Position numbers and translations under genes: made by a program | Shown: in pieces, positions 8,420-17,133 of the stretch | Numbering within the stretch: the stretch's first letter is position 1 | Layout: each line of letters starts with the position of its first letter | Source: an uncultured Prevotella sp. | Lineage (GTDB): Bacteria > Bacteroidota > Bacteroidia > Bacteroidales > Bacteroidaceae | NCBI RefSeq assembly: GCF_937863835.1 | Contig: NZ_CALMHT010000004.1 | Location: 1-39,988 of the forward strand | Direction of reading: 5' to 3' | DNA: 39,988 bases | Notes under the pieces: generated by a model | The model's database searches: none | Told to the model about the DNA's origin: nothing | Seen by the model: only the letters and a program-made list of their open reading frames with translations

Positions 8420-9400
8420 ATGACATTGAATAAGGAAAATCTCAGAATCGTCTTTATGGGAACACCGGAATTCGCGGTGGGAACATTACAAAGACTGATA
8501 GAAGAAAAATATAATGTCGTGGCTGTCGTGACACAACCCGACAAACCTGTAGGCCGCCACGGTTCAGTACTGCAACAGTCGGATGTGAAACAATATGCGA
8601 TAGCGCACGATATCCCTGTGCTGCAACCCGAAAAGATGAAGGATGAAACGTTCGTGGAAGAGTTGCGCGGTTATCAGGCCGACCTCCAGGTGGTGGTGGC
8701 ATTCCGTATGCTACCCGAAATCGTATGGTCGATGCCCCGACTGGGTACATTTAATGTTCATGCCGCCCTGTTGCCGCAGTATAGAGGAGCTGCCCCGATC
8801 AACTGGGCCGTAATCAACGGTGAGAAGCAGACAGGCGTCACCACTTTCTTTCTAGACAAGGATATCGATACCGGACGGATTATCATGCAGAAACCGTTCC
8901 CGATAGGGGAGGAGGATAATGTGGAAGTGGTGTACGACGGACTGATGAAACTGGGTGCTGATGTATGTATAGAGACCATCGACAAGATTATTGCCGGCAA
9001 TGGACAGGTGGAATCGTTGTCGCAGGAGCAAATGATAGATACCGGCAAGCAACTGAAACAGGCACCGAAGATATTTAAGGAAACCTGTGTGATAGACTGG
9101 GACCAACCGGCGCAGCAGATACACGATTTCATCCGCGGACTGTCACCTTATCCAGGAGCATGGACCCAACTGACAGACGGGGAAGGCGGAAAACAGGTGC
9201 TTAAAATCTTTGATTCGAGAGTCGTCGATGATCAGGACCAGGACAGAGGCAATATAAAAATAGAAAAAGGCAATATGATCATAGCAGCCGGAAAAGGTGC
9301 TCTTTGCATCCAGGAATTGCAGTTGGCAGGCAAGAAAAGAATGTCTGCGCGCGACTTCGTAAACGGCATGCATAATTTAGAGAATTTTCACGTAGAATAA
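8420..9400 (+). CDS. fmt: Methionyl-tRNA formyltransferase
   Basis: Transfers formyl from 10-formyl-THF to initiator Met-tRNA in the cytoplasm. About 326 aa. The N-terminal formyltransferase domain opens with RIVFMGTPEFAVGTL. The catalytic region is FNVHAALLPQYRGAAPINWA followed by GVTTFFLDKDIDTG, carrying the family's His and Asp. The C-terminal tRNA-binding domain contains FIRGLSPYPGAWT. An in-frame ATG at 8396 would add eight residues; ATG 8420 gives an N-terminus more like relatives. It follows the ClC gene by a short gap. With prfC and the tsaC-like gene it makes this run rich in translation functions. Confidence 0.94.
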   Translation: MTLNKENLRIVFMGTPEFAVGTLQRLIEEKYNVVAVVTQPDKPVGRHGSVLQQSDVKQYAIAHDIPVLQPEKMKDETFVEELRGYQADLQVVVAFRMLPEIVWSMPRLGTFNVHAALLPQYRGAAPINWAVINGEKQTGVTTFFLDKDIDTGRIIMQKPFPIGEEDNVEVVYDGLMKLGADVCIETIDKIIAGNGQVESLSQEQMIDTGKQLKQAPKIFKETCVIDWDQPAQQIHDFIRGLSPYPGAWTQLTDGEGGKQVLKIFDSRVVDDQDQDRGNIKIEKGNMIIAAGKGALCIQELQLAGKKRMSARDFVNGMHNLENFHVE

Positions 9401-9465
9401 TATAATAATCATGGTAGGTGTACGTTTTCTAGGTGAATGAATTAAAGTAATATTGAAAGGAGCCT

Positions 9466-9591
9466 ATGAAACATTTTACATCCGACGAACACCAGCCGTC
9501 TGAAAAGACGCTGAATCTTATTCGACAGATTGCCTACACCTACCGTACAATATGTATAAACGGTAAAACGGAAACGTTTTGTCTGAATTAG
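9466..9591 (+). CDS. 41-codon small ORF between fmt and rpe (uncharacterised)
   Basis: ATG at 9466, TAG at 9589-9591; the peptide starts MKHFTSDEHQPSEKTLNLIR and ends ETFCLN. It is preceded by GAAAGGAG (9455-9462), a far better Shine-Dalgarno than most genes here, and its stop lies 9 nt before the rpe ATG at 9601. Composition is ordinary for a soluble protein (charged N-terminal half, EKTLNLIRQIAYTYR able to form a helix, two Cys near the end) with no membrane segment. Placement, ribosome-binding site and sense-strand composition support translation. It may be a real microprotein or a leader coupled to rpe. Function unknown. Confidence 0.65.
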   Translation: MKHFTSDEHQPSEKTLNLIRQIAYTYRTICINGKTETFCLN

Positions 9592-9600
9592 AAAAAGAAA

Positions 9601-10256
9601 TGAAAACAATTGTATCTCCATCATTACTGGCTGCAAACTTTCTTGATTTGCAGAGTGACATTGAAATGATCAACAGGAGTGAGGCCGACTGGCTTCACCT
9701 GGATATCATGGATGGTGTCTTTGTACCCAATATATCGTTCGGCTTTCCAGTGATGGAAGCTGTGTCCAAAATTTGTAAGAAACCGCTCGATGTCCACTTT
9801 ATGATTGTTCATCCGGAGAGATATATCGCGGCTACCGAAAAGATAGGAGCGATGATGATGAATGTACATTATGAGGCGTGCACGCATCTGCACCGTACCA
9901 TACAGGAGATACATGCTGCCGGGATGAAAGCCGGCGTAACGCTGAACCCTTCTACGCCGGTCTGCGTATTGGAAGATATTATCCAGGATGTGGATATGGT
10001 GTTGCTGATGAGCGTGAATCCCGGATTCGGTGGTCAGAAATTTATCGAGAACACCATCAAGAAAGTAGTACGGCTCCGTAAAATGATAGATGAAAGCGGC
10101 AGTCATGCCCTCATTGAAGTGGATGGAGGTGTACAGGCAGAAACATCACCTCGACTTGTCAAGGCGGGCGTCAATGTACTGGTAAGCGGTTCTTATGTAT
10201 TCAACAGTACCGACCCGTTGAGTACGATACATGCGCTGAGAGAGTTACATTTCTAA
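9601..10256 (+). CDS. rpe: Ribulose-phosphate 3-epimerase
   Basis: Interconverts D-ribulose 5-phosphate and D-xylulose 5-phosphate in the pentose phosphate pathway. 218 codons including stop, normal length. TIM-barrel signatures are HLDIMDGVFVPNISFG (metal-binding His/Asp), DVHFMIVHPER, MSVNPGFGGQKFI and IEVDGGVQ. An in-frame TTG at 9579 would overlap the small ORF; ATG 9601, whose MKTIVSPSLLAANF matches relatives, is the better start. Its last 12 bases overlap the end of the convergent sigma-factor gene, so no terminator separates the two. Confidence 0.95.
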
Positions 10257-10838
10257 AGCGACATTGTTCGCTTTAGCCAGTCTTCTCATATTCAATATGG
10301 CATAACGCATACGACCTAAAGACGTGTTGATGGATACGCCTGTGGTGTCGGCTATCTCCTTAAACGACATTTCCTGATAGAAACGCATATAAACCACTTC
10401 ACGCTGAGAGGTGGGCAGAAAATCCATCAACTTACGTACGTCGCGCAATATCTGTTCGTTCACATAACGGTTTTCGATATTACCGTCTTGCAGTTGGGCA
10501 CTGCTGATGTTGGACAAGTCATTCTCAGGATCCGTATCGACAATATGCTTGTTCTTGTTGGAACGGAATGCGTCCATAATCACATTGTGGGCGATACGCA
10601 TGAGCCAGGCACTGAACTTGCCCGTGTCGGCATATTTAGATTCGTGTAACTTGGTAATGGCTTTGACGAATGTCTCCTGAAAGACATCATTGGCTTTTTC
10701 TTCATCGCGAATGACAAATAGTATATACGAAAAAAGTTTAGTCTGATTTCGCTTTAACAAAATATCGAATGCACGATTATTACCTTGAACATATAATAAC
10801 GCCAACTGTTCGTCGGTTAAACTATTAAGTTCTTTCAT
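10245..10838 (-). CDS. ECF-type sigma-70 family RNA polymerase sigma factor
   Basis: A 197-aa alternative sigma factor. Region 2 spans about residues 22-95, with DVFQETFVKAITKLHE (core binding) and GKFSAWLMRIAHNVIMDAFR (-10 recognition). Region 4 spans about 135-190, with LPTSQREVVYMRFYQEMSFKEIADTTGVS forming the HTH. No anti-sigma gene is adjacent on either side, unlike the SusCD-linked ECF sigma factors of Bacteroidota, so this may be a stand-alone type controlled by expression level or at a distance. It has its own strong promoter with a leader of about 80 nt, divergent from pyk, and its 3' end overlaps rpe. Confidence 0.92.
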   Translation of the reverse strand: MKELNSLTDEQLALLYVQGNNRAFDILLKRNQTKLFSYILFVIRDEEKANDVFQETFVKAITKLHESKYADTGKFSAWLMRIAHNVIMDAFRSNKNKHIVDTDPENDLSNISSAQLQDGNIENRYVNEQILRDVRKLMDFLPTSQREVVYMRFYQEMSFKEIADTTGVSINTSLGRMRYAILNMRRLAKANNVALEM

Positions 10839-10923
10839 TATCTTTACTTTTTTTGTTTATTAAAGTAATAATCTTCCGATAGGCTTTTATGATGTTAAAG
10901 TTGTTTTTATTATTGTTAATATG

Positions 10924-10954
10924 CAAAAGTAGTAATAATTTGTAACTTGTGCAA
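10924..10954 (-). promoter_or_regulatory. Promoter of the sigma-factor gene
   Basis: On the minus strand TTG (10954-10952), 20 nt, then TACTTTTG (10931-10924), matching the Bacteroidota consensus. Transcription would begin near 10920, leaving a leader of about 80 nt rich in A and T before the ATG at 10838. Confidence 0.7.
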
Positions 10955-11006
10955 CTTTTTAACAAAAAAAATAAAAATGCGATGTTTAGTTTCAGTATTT
11001 TTTATC

Positions 11007-11014
11007 TAACTTTG
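11007..11014 (+). promoter_or_regulatory. -7 element of the pyk promoter
   Basis: TAACTTTG, an exact TAnnTTTG match about 40 nt before the pyk ATG at 11054. No convincing TTG is seen 19-21 nt upstream, so only the -7 box is called. Confidence 0.55.
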
Positions 11015-11053
11015 CAACTTACTATTTAAAATTTACGCAATATACATTGGATA

Positions 11054-12505
11054 ATGAAACAAACAAAGATTGTAGCTTCAATAAGTGATCGCAGGTGCGA
11101 TACTGGTTTTATACGCGAATTATTTGATGCAGGAATGAATGTGGTACGAATGAATACCGCACATGCTTCTGCCGACGGTATACGTACCATCATCAGTAAT
11201 ACACGCGCTGTATCTCGCCATATCGGTATCCTTATTGATACGAAAGGACCGGAAGTGCGTTCTACGGGTAACGATGAACCGATACAGTACAGAATCGGTG
11301 AGAAGGTAAGAATATATGGAAATCCGGACAAGGATACCACGCACGATGAGGTAAATCTGTCGTATCCGAATATTGCGGAGGATGTCAATGTAGGTGACGA
11401 TATACTCTTCGATGACGGCGAATTGGATATGAAGGTTGTCGGAAAAGAAGGTAACTGTCTGATCGTGGAAGTGCAGAACGACGGTAAACTGGGTTCGCAC
11501 AAGAGTGTCAACGTGCCTGGGGCGCATATAGACTTACCAGCCCTTACAGAAAAGGATAAGAAGAACATCCTGCTTGCTATCGAGCAGGATATAGATTTCA
11601 TAGCCCATTCGTTCGTGCGCAACCGTGAGGATGTGTTGGCTGTGCAACGTATTCTGGATGAACATCATAGTGATATCAAGATTATATCGAAGATAGAGAA
11701 TCAGGAGGGCGTGGATAATATCGATGAGATTATAGAGGCTTCGTATGGTATCATGATAGCCCGTGGTGATTTGGGTATCGAGGTGCCTATCGAAAGAATA
11801 CCGGGTATCCAGCGTCAGATTATCCGCAAGTGTGTACAGGCCAAGAAACCGGTTATCGTGGCGACACAGATGTTGCATACGATGATCAATAATCCTCGTC
11901 CTACACGTGCTGAAGTAACGGATATCGCCAATGCCATCTATTACCGTACAGACGCACTGATGCTGAGCGGTGAGACGGCTTCGGGCAAATATCCCGTTGA
12001 GGCTGTGACCACGATGGCTGCGATCGCCGAGCAGGCTGAGAAAGACAAGATGAGGGAGAATGACATCGAAGTGCCGTTGAGTAAGAACAGTAATGTAACT
12101 GAGTTTTTGGCGAAAAGTGCCATTGATGCCACTGAAAAACTGGGCGTCAAGGGTATCATTACGGATAGCAGTACGGGACGAACCGCCCGCAATCTGGCAG
12201 CGTTCCGTGGTCCGCATCCTGTTCTTGCGATATGCTACAACGAGAAACTGCAGCGACTGCTTGCCCTCAGTTATGGCGTCATACCGGTATATCAGCATGA
12301 GCACATGGATTCTCAGGATTGTTTTATGGCTGCGCTGCGTATGCTCCGTCAGAAGGGATATATCAACGAAGAGGATAAAATAGCATATCTGAGCGGCAGT
12401 TTCGGCGAAGGTGGCGGTACCACGTTCCTCGAAATCAATAATGTGAAGGAAGTGTTCGACAAGTCTTATATGTTCCATCTTCCCAACATACTGGAGAAGA
12501 AATAA
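11054..12505 (+). CDS. pyk: Pyruvate kinase
   Basis: Cytoplasmic glycolytic enzyme making pyruvate and ATP from phosphoenolpyruvate and ADP. At 483 aa it has typical bacterial length. The N-terminal start TKIVASISDRRCDTGFIREL, substrate-site DTKGPEVRSTG, catalytic SKIENQEGV (Lys), metal-binding MIARGDLGIEVP and signature MLSGETASGKYPVEA are all present. The C-terminal domain (from about residue 350) contains STGRTARNLAAFRG, the usual allosteric region. It converges with pgk, another glycolytic gene, on a shared bidirectional terminator. Confidence 0.96.
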   Translation: MKQTKIVASISDRRCDTGFIRELFDAGMNVVRMNTAHASADGIRTIISNTRAVSRHIGILIDTKGPEVRSTGNDEPIQYRIGEKVRIYGNPDKDTTHDEVNLSYPNIAEDVNVGDDILFDDGELDMKVVGKEGNCLIVEVQNDGKLGSHKSVNVPGAHIDLPALTEKDKKNILLAIEQDIDFIAHSFVRNREDVLAVQRILDEHHSDIKIISKIENQEGVDNIDEIIEASYGIMIARGDLGIEVPIERIPGIQRQIIRKCVQAKKPVIVATQMLHTMINNPRPTRAEVTDIANAIYYRTDALMLSGETASGKYPVEAVTTMAAIAEQAEKDKMRENDIEVPLSKNSNVTEFLAKSAIDATEKLGVKGIITDSSTGRTARNLAAFRGPHPVLAICYNEKLQRLLALSYGVIPVYQHEHMDSQDCFMAALRMLRQKGYINEEDKIAYLSGSFGEGGGTTFLEINNVKEVFDKSYMFHLPNILEKK

Positions 12506-12530
12506 ACCATTCGTATATATACAGAAACAA

Positions 12531-12561
12531 AAAAGCTGTCGAAAATCATTCGACAGCTTTT
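12531..12561. terminator. Bidirectional terminator between pyk and pgk
   Basis: A perfect 13-bp inverted repeat, AAAAGCTGTCGAA (12531-12543) and TTCGACAGCTTTT (12549-12561), with a 5-nt loop. It is flanked by A-rich sequence on the left and a T run on the right, so it can work in both directions for the two convergent genes. Confidence 0.9.
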
Positions 12562-12583
12562 TTTGTATATTGAAATAAACGGA

Positions 12584-13831
12584 TTATCCGTTGATAGCAG
12601 CGATACCTGGAAGTACCTTACCTTCGATAGCCTCGAGAAGAGCACCACCACCGGTAGAGATGTAAGAAACCTGATCGGCCATACCAAACTTGTTGATACA
12701 AGCGACAGAGTCACCACCACCGATAAGAGAGAAAGCACCTTCCTTAGTAGCCTTGGCGATAGATTCAGCGATAGCCTGAGAACCTTTGGCGAAGTTGTCC
12801 ATTTCGAATACACCGGCAGGACCGTTCCAAAGAATAGTCTTGGCATTCTCGATAGCGTCAGCAAAAGCCTTCATGGTATCAGGACCGATATCAAGACCTT
12901 CCCATCCGTCAGGAATATCATTGGCAGGGCAGATCTGAGTGTTGGCATCGTTCTTGAAGTCATCGGCTGCAACGCAGTCGGTACCCAGAATCAGATTGAC
13001 ACCTTTCTCTTTAGCTTTGGCGATAATGTCAAGAGCCAAATCCAGTTTATCATCCTCGCAGATAGACTTACCGATCTTACCACCCTGAGCTTTGGCGAAT
13101 GTATATGTCATACCACCACAGAGAATCAGGTTGTCTACTTTACCCAGAAGATTCTCGATGATACCAATCTTGGTTGATACTTTAGAACCACCCATGATAG
13201 CTGTGAAAGGACGTTTGATATTGCTGAGGATGTTGTCTACAGCCTTTACTTCTTTCTCCATCAGGAAACCGAGCATCTTGTGATCTGCATCAAAAGAATC
13301 AGCGATGACAGCTGTAGAAGCATGCTTGCGGTGAGCTGTTCCGAAAGCGTCGTTAACATATACGTCTGCATAAGAAGCGAGAGTCTTAGCGAATTTCTTC
13401 TGACTTTCCTTCATTGCTTTCTTAGCGTCGTCGTAAGCAGGATCAGTCTTTTCGATACCTACCGGTTTACCTTCCTCTTCAGGATAGAAACGTAGGTTTT
13501 CGAGCAACAGAGCTTCACCTGGTTTCAGGGCAGCGGCAGCCTCTTGAGCTTTAGCGCAATCAGGAGCAAACTTAACAGGAGTACCGAGCGCCTTGGCTAC
13601 GTTCTCTGTAATCTGACCCAGTGACATCTTTGGGTTAACCTTACCTTTTGGTTTACCCATGTGACTCATCATAATAAGAGCACCACCGTCTGCGAGTACC
13701 TTCTTAAGAGTAGGAAGAGCACCGCGGATACGAGTGTCGTCAGTTACATTACCATTCTCGTCCAATGGAACATTAAAGTCCACACGTACAATTGCCTTTT
13801 TACCGGCAAAGTTGAATTGATCGATTTTCAT
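12584..13831 (-). CDS. pgk: Phosphoglycerate kinase
   Basis: Glycolytic enzyme transferring the acyl phosphate of 1,3-bisphosphoglycerate to ADP. 415 aa, normal length. The N-terminal substrate site is [13 protein letters not shown], then MSHMGKPKG and [11 protein letters not shown]. The hinge and nucleotide site include [27 protein letters not shown] and the C-terminal [14 protein letters not shown]. It is transcribed alone from a -7 element at 13910-13917 and ends at the terminator shared with pyk. Confidence 0.97.
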   Translation of the reverse strand: MKIDQFNFAGKKAIVRVDFNVPLDENGNVTDDTRIRGALPTLKKVLADGGALIMMSHMGKPKGKVNPKMSLGQITENVAKALGTPVKFAPDCAKAQEAAAALKPGEALLLENLRFYPEEEGKPVGIEKTDPAYDDAKKAMKESQKKFAKTLASYADVYVNDAFGTAHRKHASTAVIADSFDADHKMLGFLMEKEVKAVDNILSNIKRPFTAIMGGSKVSTKIGIIENLLGKVDNLILCGGMTYTFAKAQGGKIGKSICEDDKLDLALDIIAKAKEKGVNLILGTDCVAADDFKNDANTQICPANDIPDGWEGLDIGPDTMKAFADAIENAKTILWNGPAGVFEMDNFAKGSQAIAESIAKATKEGAFSLIGGGDSVACINKFGMADQVSYISTGGGALLEAIEGKVLPGIAAING

Positions 13832-13909
13832 ACTTTTTTAATATTTAAATACTGATAATAAATCGTTATTATAATTGCGAGAAACAAACATCCTTCGCCG
13901 CTCGCAGTG

Positions 13910-13917
13910 CAAAGTTA
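13910..13917 (-). promoter_or_regulatory. -7 element of the pgk promoter
   Basis: On the minus strand this reads TAACTTTG, an exact match to the Bacteroidota -7 box, about 80 nt before the pgk ATG. The upstream -33 position is very AT-rich without a clear TTG. Confidence 0.5.
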
Positions 13918-14011
13918 ATCAAATTATTTTATTTATTAATAAGGTGATATAATCTTTTTGCTATTTTTCGCACCGATTTATAATAAATGTAATATCTACT
14001 TTGCAAATATT

Positions 14012-14662
14012 CTATTCATATTCGGTATGGTCTTCTATTCCGGCTCCGGCAAGGGCTTCTTTTCTCTCTACACACGTGCCGCATCTGCCGCAATGTTTGT
14101 CACCGCCTTTATAGCACGACCATGTCTCGGTATAGTCGATACCCAGTGTTTTGCCTCTCTTGGCGATATCTGTCTTGGATATATTGGTATAAGGGGCGAG
14201 TACTCTGACGTTGACGAATGTTCCTGCTTGTGTGGCCTGGTCTATGGCGTTAATAAATTCCGGTCGGCAGTCGGGGTAGATGGTATGGTCGCCTGCATGA
14301 TTGGCGATCAGTACATTTTTCAGTCCGTTACTCTCTGCCACACCGGCGGCGACAGCCAGCATGATACCGTTACGGAAGGGTACTACCGTCGATTTCATAT
14401 TTTCCTCGGCGTAATGACCCTCGGGTATGGCATCGGCACCGTCGAGCAGAGAACTCTTGAAGTATTGGTGCATGAAGTCGAGGTTGATGGTGATATGCCT
14501 GATACCCAACCGTTCGCAGTGCATCTTGGCGAATGGTATCTCCTTCGCATTGTGATTGCTTCCGTAATCGAACGAAATACCTAGTGCAATACTGTCTTGC
14601 TTGTCGTAAAGCAGGGTGATGCTGTCCATACCGCCGCTTACTATAATAACTGAATCTTTCAT
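14012..14662 (-). CDS. queC: 7-cyano-7-deazaguanine synthase
   Basis: ATP-dependent conversion of 7-carboxy-7-deazaguanine to preQ0 in queuosine synthesis. 216 aa. The PP-loop ATP pyrophosphatase motif SGGMDS is at residues 9-14. The zinc-binding Cys cluster SCYKGGDKHCGRCGTC is near the C-terminus. VPFRNGIMLAVAAGVAES is also typical of QueC. It follows radA by 14 nt and is probably co-transcribed with it. queD, queE and queF are not in the window. With the tsaC-like and fmt genes it adds to the tRNA-modification content of the region. Confidence 0.94.
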   Translation of the reverse strand: MKDSVIIVSGGMDSITLLYDKQDSIALGISFDYGSNHNAKEIPFAKMHCERLGIRHITINLDFMHQYFKSSLLDGADAIPEGHYAEENMKSTVVPFRNGIMLAVAAGVAESNGLKNVLIANHAGDHTIYPDCRPEFINAIDQATQAGTFVNVRVLAPYTNISKTDIAKRGKTLGIDYTETWSCYKGGDKHCGRCGTCVERKEALAGAGIEDHTEYE

Positions 14663-14676
14663 ATTCTATCTTGATA

Positions 14677-16071
14677 TTATCCGAACAAGGCTCTCAGAGC
14701 CTCTTCCACCTTCCTGACGGGAATCAGTTCGATGTTATATTTGGAATGGTTGAACCCCTGTAGATTATATTTGGGAATAATCATGTGTGTGAATCCTAAT
14801 TTTTCCGCTTCTGCTACACGTTGTTCGATGCGGTTGACGGGGCGAACCTCGCCGCTCAGTCCCACTTCTCCTGCCATACAGTAGCCTGTCTCGATGGCCG
14901 TATCCACATTACTGGACAGGACGGCGGCTATCACACTCAGGTCCATGGCCAGGTCGGTGACCCGCAGTCCGCCTGCGATATTGATAAACACATCCTTCTG
15001 CATCAGTTTGAAACCCACCCGTTTTTCCAGTACGGCCAAAAGCATATTCAACCGTCGCTGGTCGAACCCTGTAGCCGAACGCTGAGGCGTGCCGTATGCA
15101 GCTGATGAAACCAGTGCCTGTGTCTCAACGAGAAACGGTCGAACCCCTTCGATAGCCGAAGAGATGGCAATGCCCGACAGTCCTTCGTGGTCTTGCGTGA
15201 GCAACAGTTCCGAAGGGTTGCTCACCTGTCTGAGGCCCGACTGCTGCATCTCATAGATACCCAGTTCGGATGTACTGCCGAAACGGTTCTTGATGGAGCG
15301 CAGGATACGATACATATAATGTTGGTCGCCCTCAAACTGTATCACGGTATCTACAATATGTTCCAGTATCTTCGGTCCGGCCAGTGTACCTTCCTTGTTG
15401 ATATGTCCAATCAGAATGACCGGTATACCGCTTGTCTTGGCAAAGCGTAACAGGGCAGCGGCGCATTCCCTTACCTGTGTGATACTTCCAGGACTGGTCT
15501 CCACATCCTCAGTGGAAATCGTCTGGATGGAATCCACAATCACCATTTCGGGCTGTACTTCCTTGATATGCGCAAAGATATTTTCGAGCGACGTCTCGCA
15601 GAGAATTTGACAATTGGTGTTCTCTGGATGCTCGATACGGTCGGCACGCATCTTCAGTTGATGCGCACTCTCCTCGCCACTGACATACAGAATCTTGCGT
15701 TCGGGAATCCTCAGGATGGTCTGCAAGGTAAGTGTACTCTTGCCGATACCGGGTTCTCCGCCTAACAGAACGATGGAACCGGGCACCAGACCACCGCCCA
15801 GTACACGGTTGAGTTCAGCATCGTGCATATCCATGCGCGGTTCGTCCTTGGCCGAAATCTCATGCAGGAACAGTGGACGGTTCTTCTTCTGCGCATCCAT
15901 GGCCGAGCGCACCGACATAGCCGCCGATTTCGCCGCCTGTGAACCGGTGTCGTTAGACACCCGTATCTCCTTAAATGTGTTCCATTGTCCGCAACTGGGA
16001 CATTTACCTATCCATTTGGACGATTCCTGTCCGCAGTTGTCACAGACGTAAGCTATTTTGTCTTTTGCCAT
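14677..16071 (-). CDS. radA: DNA repair protein RadA
   Basis: DnaB-like, RecA-related helicase that drives branch migration in recombination. 464 aa, the family length. The N-terminal zinc finger has Cys at about 10, 13, 24 and 27. Walker A GGEPGIGKST is at about 104-113, the RadA-specific KNRFG motif falls near residue 255, and the C-terminal Lon-protease-like domain contains MAGEVGLSGEVRPV. The start MAKDKIAYVCDNCG is the usual one. A promoter -7 box lies about 25 nt upstream. It is first of a radA-queC pair. Confidence 0.96.
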   Translation of the reverse strand: MAKDKIAYVCDNCGQESSKWIGKCPSCGQWNTFKEIRVSNDTGSQAAKSAAMSVRSAMDAQKKNRPLFLHEISAKDEPRMDMHDAELNRVLGGGLVPGSIVLLGGEPGIGKSTLTLQTILRIPERKILYVSGEESAHQLKMRADRIEHPENTNCQILCETSLENIFAHIKEVQPEMVIVDSIQTISTEDVETSPGSITQVRECAAALLRFAKTSGIPVILIGHINKEGTLAGPKILEHIVDTVIQFEGDQHYMYRILRSIKNRFGSTSELGIYEMQQSGLRQVSNPSELLLTQDHEGLSGIAISSAIEGVRPFLVETQALVSSAAYGTPQRSATGFDQRRLNMLLAVLEKRVGFKLMQKDVFINIAGGLRVTDLAMDLSVIAAVLSSNVDTAIETGYCMAGEVGLSGEVRPVNRIEQRVAEAEKLGFTHMIIPKYNLQGFNHSKYNIELIPVRKVEEALRALFG

Positions 16072-16092
16072 TTACTCCAATTATTAATGCCA

Positions 16093-16100
16093 CAAAATTA
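16093..16100 (-). promoter_or_regulatory. -7 element of the radA-queC promoter
   Basis: Reads TAATTTTG on the minus strand, fitting TAnnTTTG, about 22 nt upstream of the radA ATG. No confident -33 element. Confidence 0.45.
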
Positions 16101-16176
16101 ATATAAATATTCGGGAAGGCGAAATAAAATAGGTTATAATTGCAATTAGATATGGTGTTATTACAGATTTATTTCT

Positions 16177-16184
16177 TAACTTTG
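16177..16184 (+). promoter_or_regulatory. -7 element for the solute-binding lipoprotein/TPR gene pair
   Basis: TAACTTTG, about 25 nt before the ATG at 16210. It matches the Bacteroidota -7 box; the -33 box is not clear. Confidence 0.5.
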
Positions 16185-16209
16185 TCTCCGATTATTACAT
16201 AGATTCAAA

Positions 16210-17127
16210 ATGAAGAAAGTCAGATATATTTTATTGTTCATGGCGGCTGCACTGCTGATGGCCGGTTGCGGACGTTCGTATAAGGAAGAACAGAGACTCT
16301 CGGCACAGGAAAGGGCGAAACAGTATAAGGATGATTCACTGGCGTTGAAGGTGGCAGTGATGCCTACACTCGATTGTCTGCCATTGATAGTGGCGCAAGA
16401 GGCAAACCTGTTTGATACGCTCGGCGCAGACGTACGACTGAAATACTACACGGCACAGATGGATTGCGACACGGCTTTATCAAGAGGTAGAGTGGAAGGC
16501 AGTATTACCGACCTGATACGTGCAGAAAGACTCATCAGCAAGGGGACGCCGTTAAGATATGTAGCCGCTACCAATACTTATTGGCAGTTTATCACCAACC
16601 GTCTAGCCCGTCTGAAGGAAATCAAACAACTGGAAGACAAGATGATAGCCATGACCCGTTATTCGGCTACTGATTATTTGGCAGATTATGCCATCGACAG
16701 TGTAAAACTCAAGCATGACAAGACCTTTAAGGTGCAGGTCAACGATGTCATCGTCCGCCTGAATATGTTGCTCAACAATGAGATGGATGCCATGTTGCTC
16801 ACCGAACCACAGGCGACAGTAGCCAGAATGTATAAGAATCCAGTCTTGATGGATACCCGTAAAATGAATATCAACCTGGGTGTGATTGTATTCCGTGAGA
16901 AAGCGTTGAGGGATAAACGGAGACAGCAGCAACTGTCCATATTCGTCAAGGCGTATAATCAGGCTTGCGACTCTATAAATAAGAATGGCGTAAAGCATTA
17001 CCGTAAATTGATAGCTAAATATTGCAAGGTGAAGGAGGCGGTAGCCGACTCGATACCGAAGATGACTTTCTCTCATGCACAACAACCCCGTTTGCATGAT
17101 ATTACCATAGCTAAAAAACGAAATTAG
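16210..17127 (+). CDS. ABC-type substrate-binding-like lipoprotein (NMT1/SsuA-like)
   Basis: A 305-aa exported lipoprotein: a basic start and hydrophobic stretch end in the lipobox LLMAGC, with the lipidated Cys at residue 20. From about residue 46 (LKVAVMPTLDCLPLIVAQE) the sequence resembles periplasmic binding proteins of the NMT1/THI5/SsuA type, including the tract LFDTLGADVRLKYY. The end is basic (HDITIAKKRN). No permease or ATPase gene is nearby, so either it works with a distant ABC system or it is a repurposed sensor or scaffold. The gene downstream, 6 nt away, encodes a TPR protein and is probably co-transcribed. The ligand is unknown. Confidence 0.7.
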   Translation: MKKVRYILLFMAAALLMAGCGRSYKEEQRLSAQERAKQYKDDSLALKVAVMPTLDCLPLIVAQEANLFDTLGADVRLKYYTAQMDCDTALSRGRVEGSITDLIRAERLISKGTPLRYVAATNTYWQFITNRLARLKEIKQLEDKMIAMTRYSATDYLADYAIDSVKLKHDKTFKVQVNDVIVRLNMLLNNEMDAMLLTEPQATVARMYKNPVLMDTRKMNINLGVIVFREKALRDKRRQQQLSIFVKAYNQACDSINKNGVKHYRKLIAKYCKVKEAVADSIPKMTFSHAQQPRLHDITIAKKRN

Positions 17128-17133
17128 ACAGAC

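Noticed and set aside
11534..12478. A 314-codon open frame on the minus strand within pyk
   Set aside because: Pyruvate kinase motifs occupy the plus strand throughout. The antisense text shows no family features.
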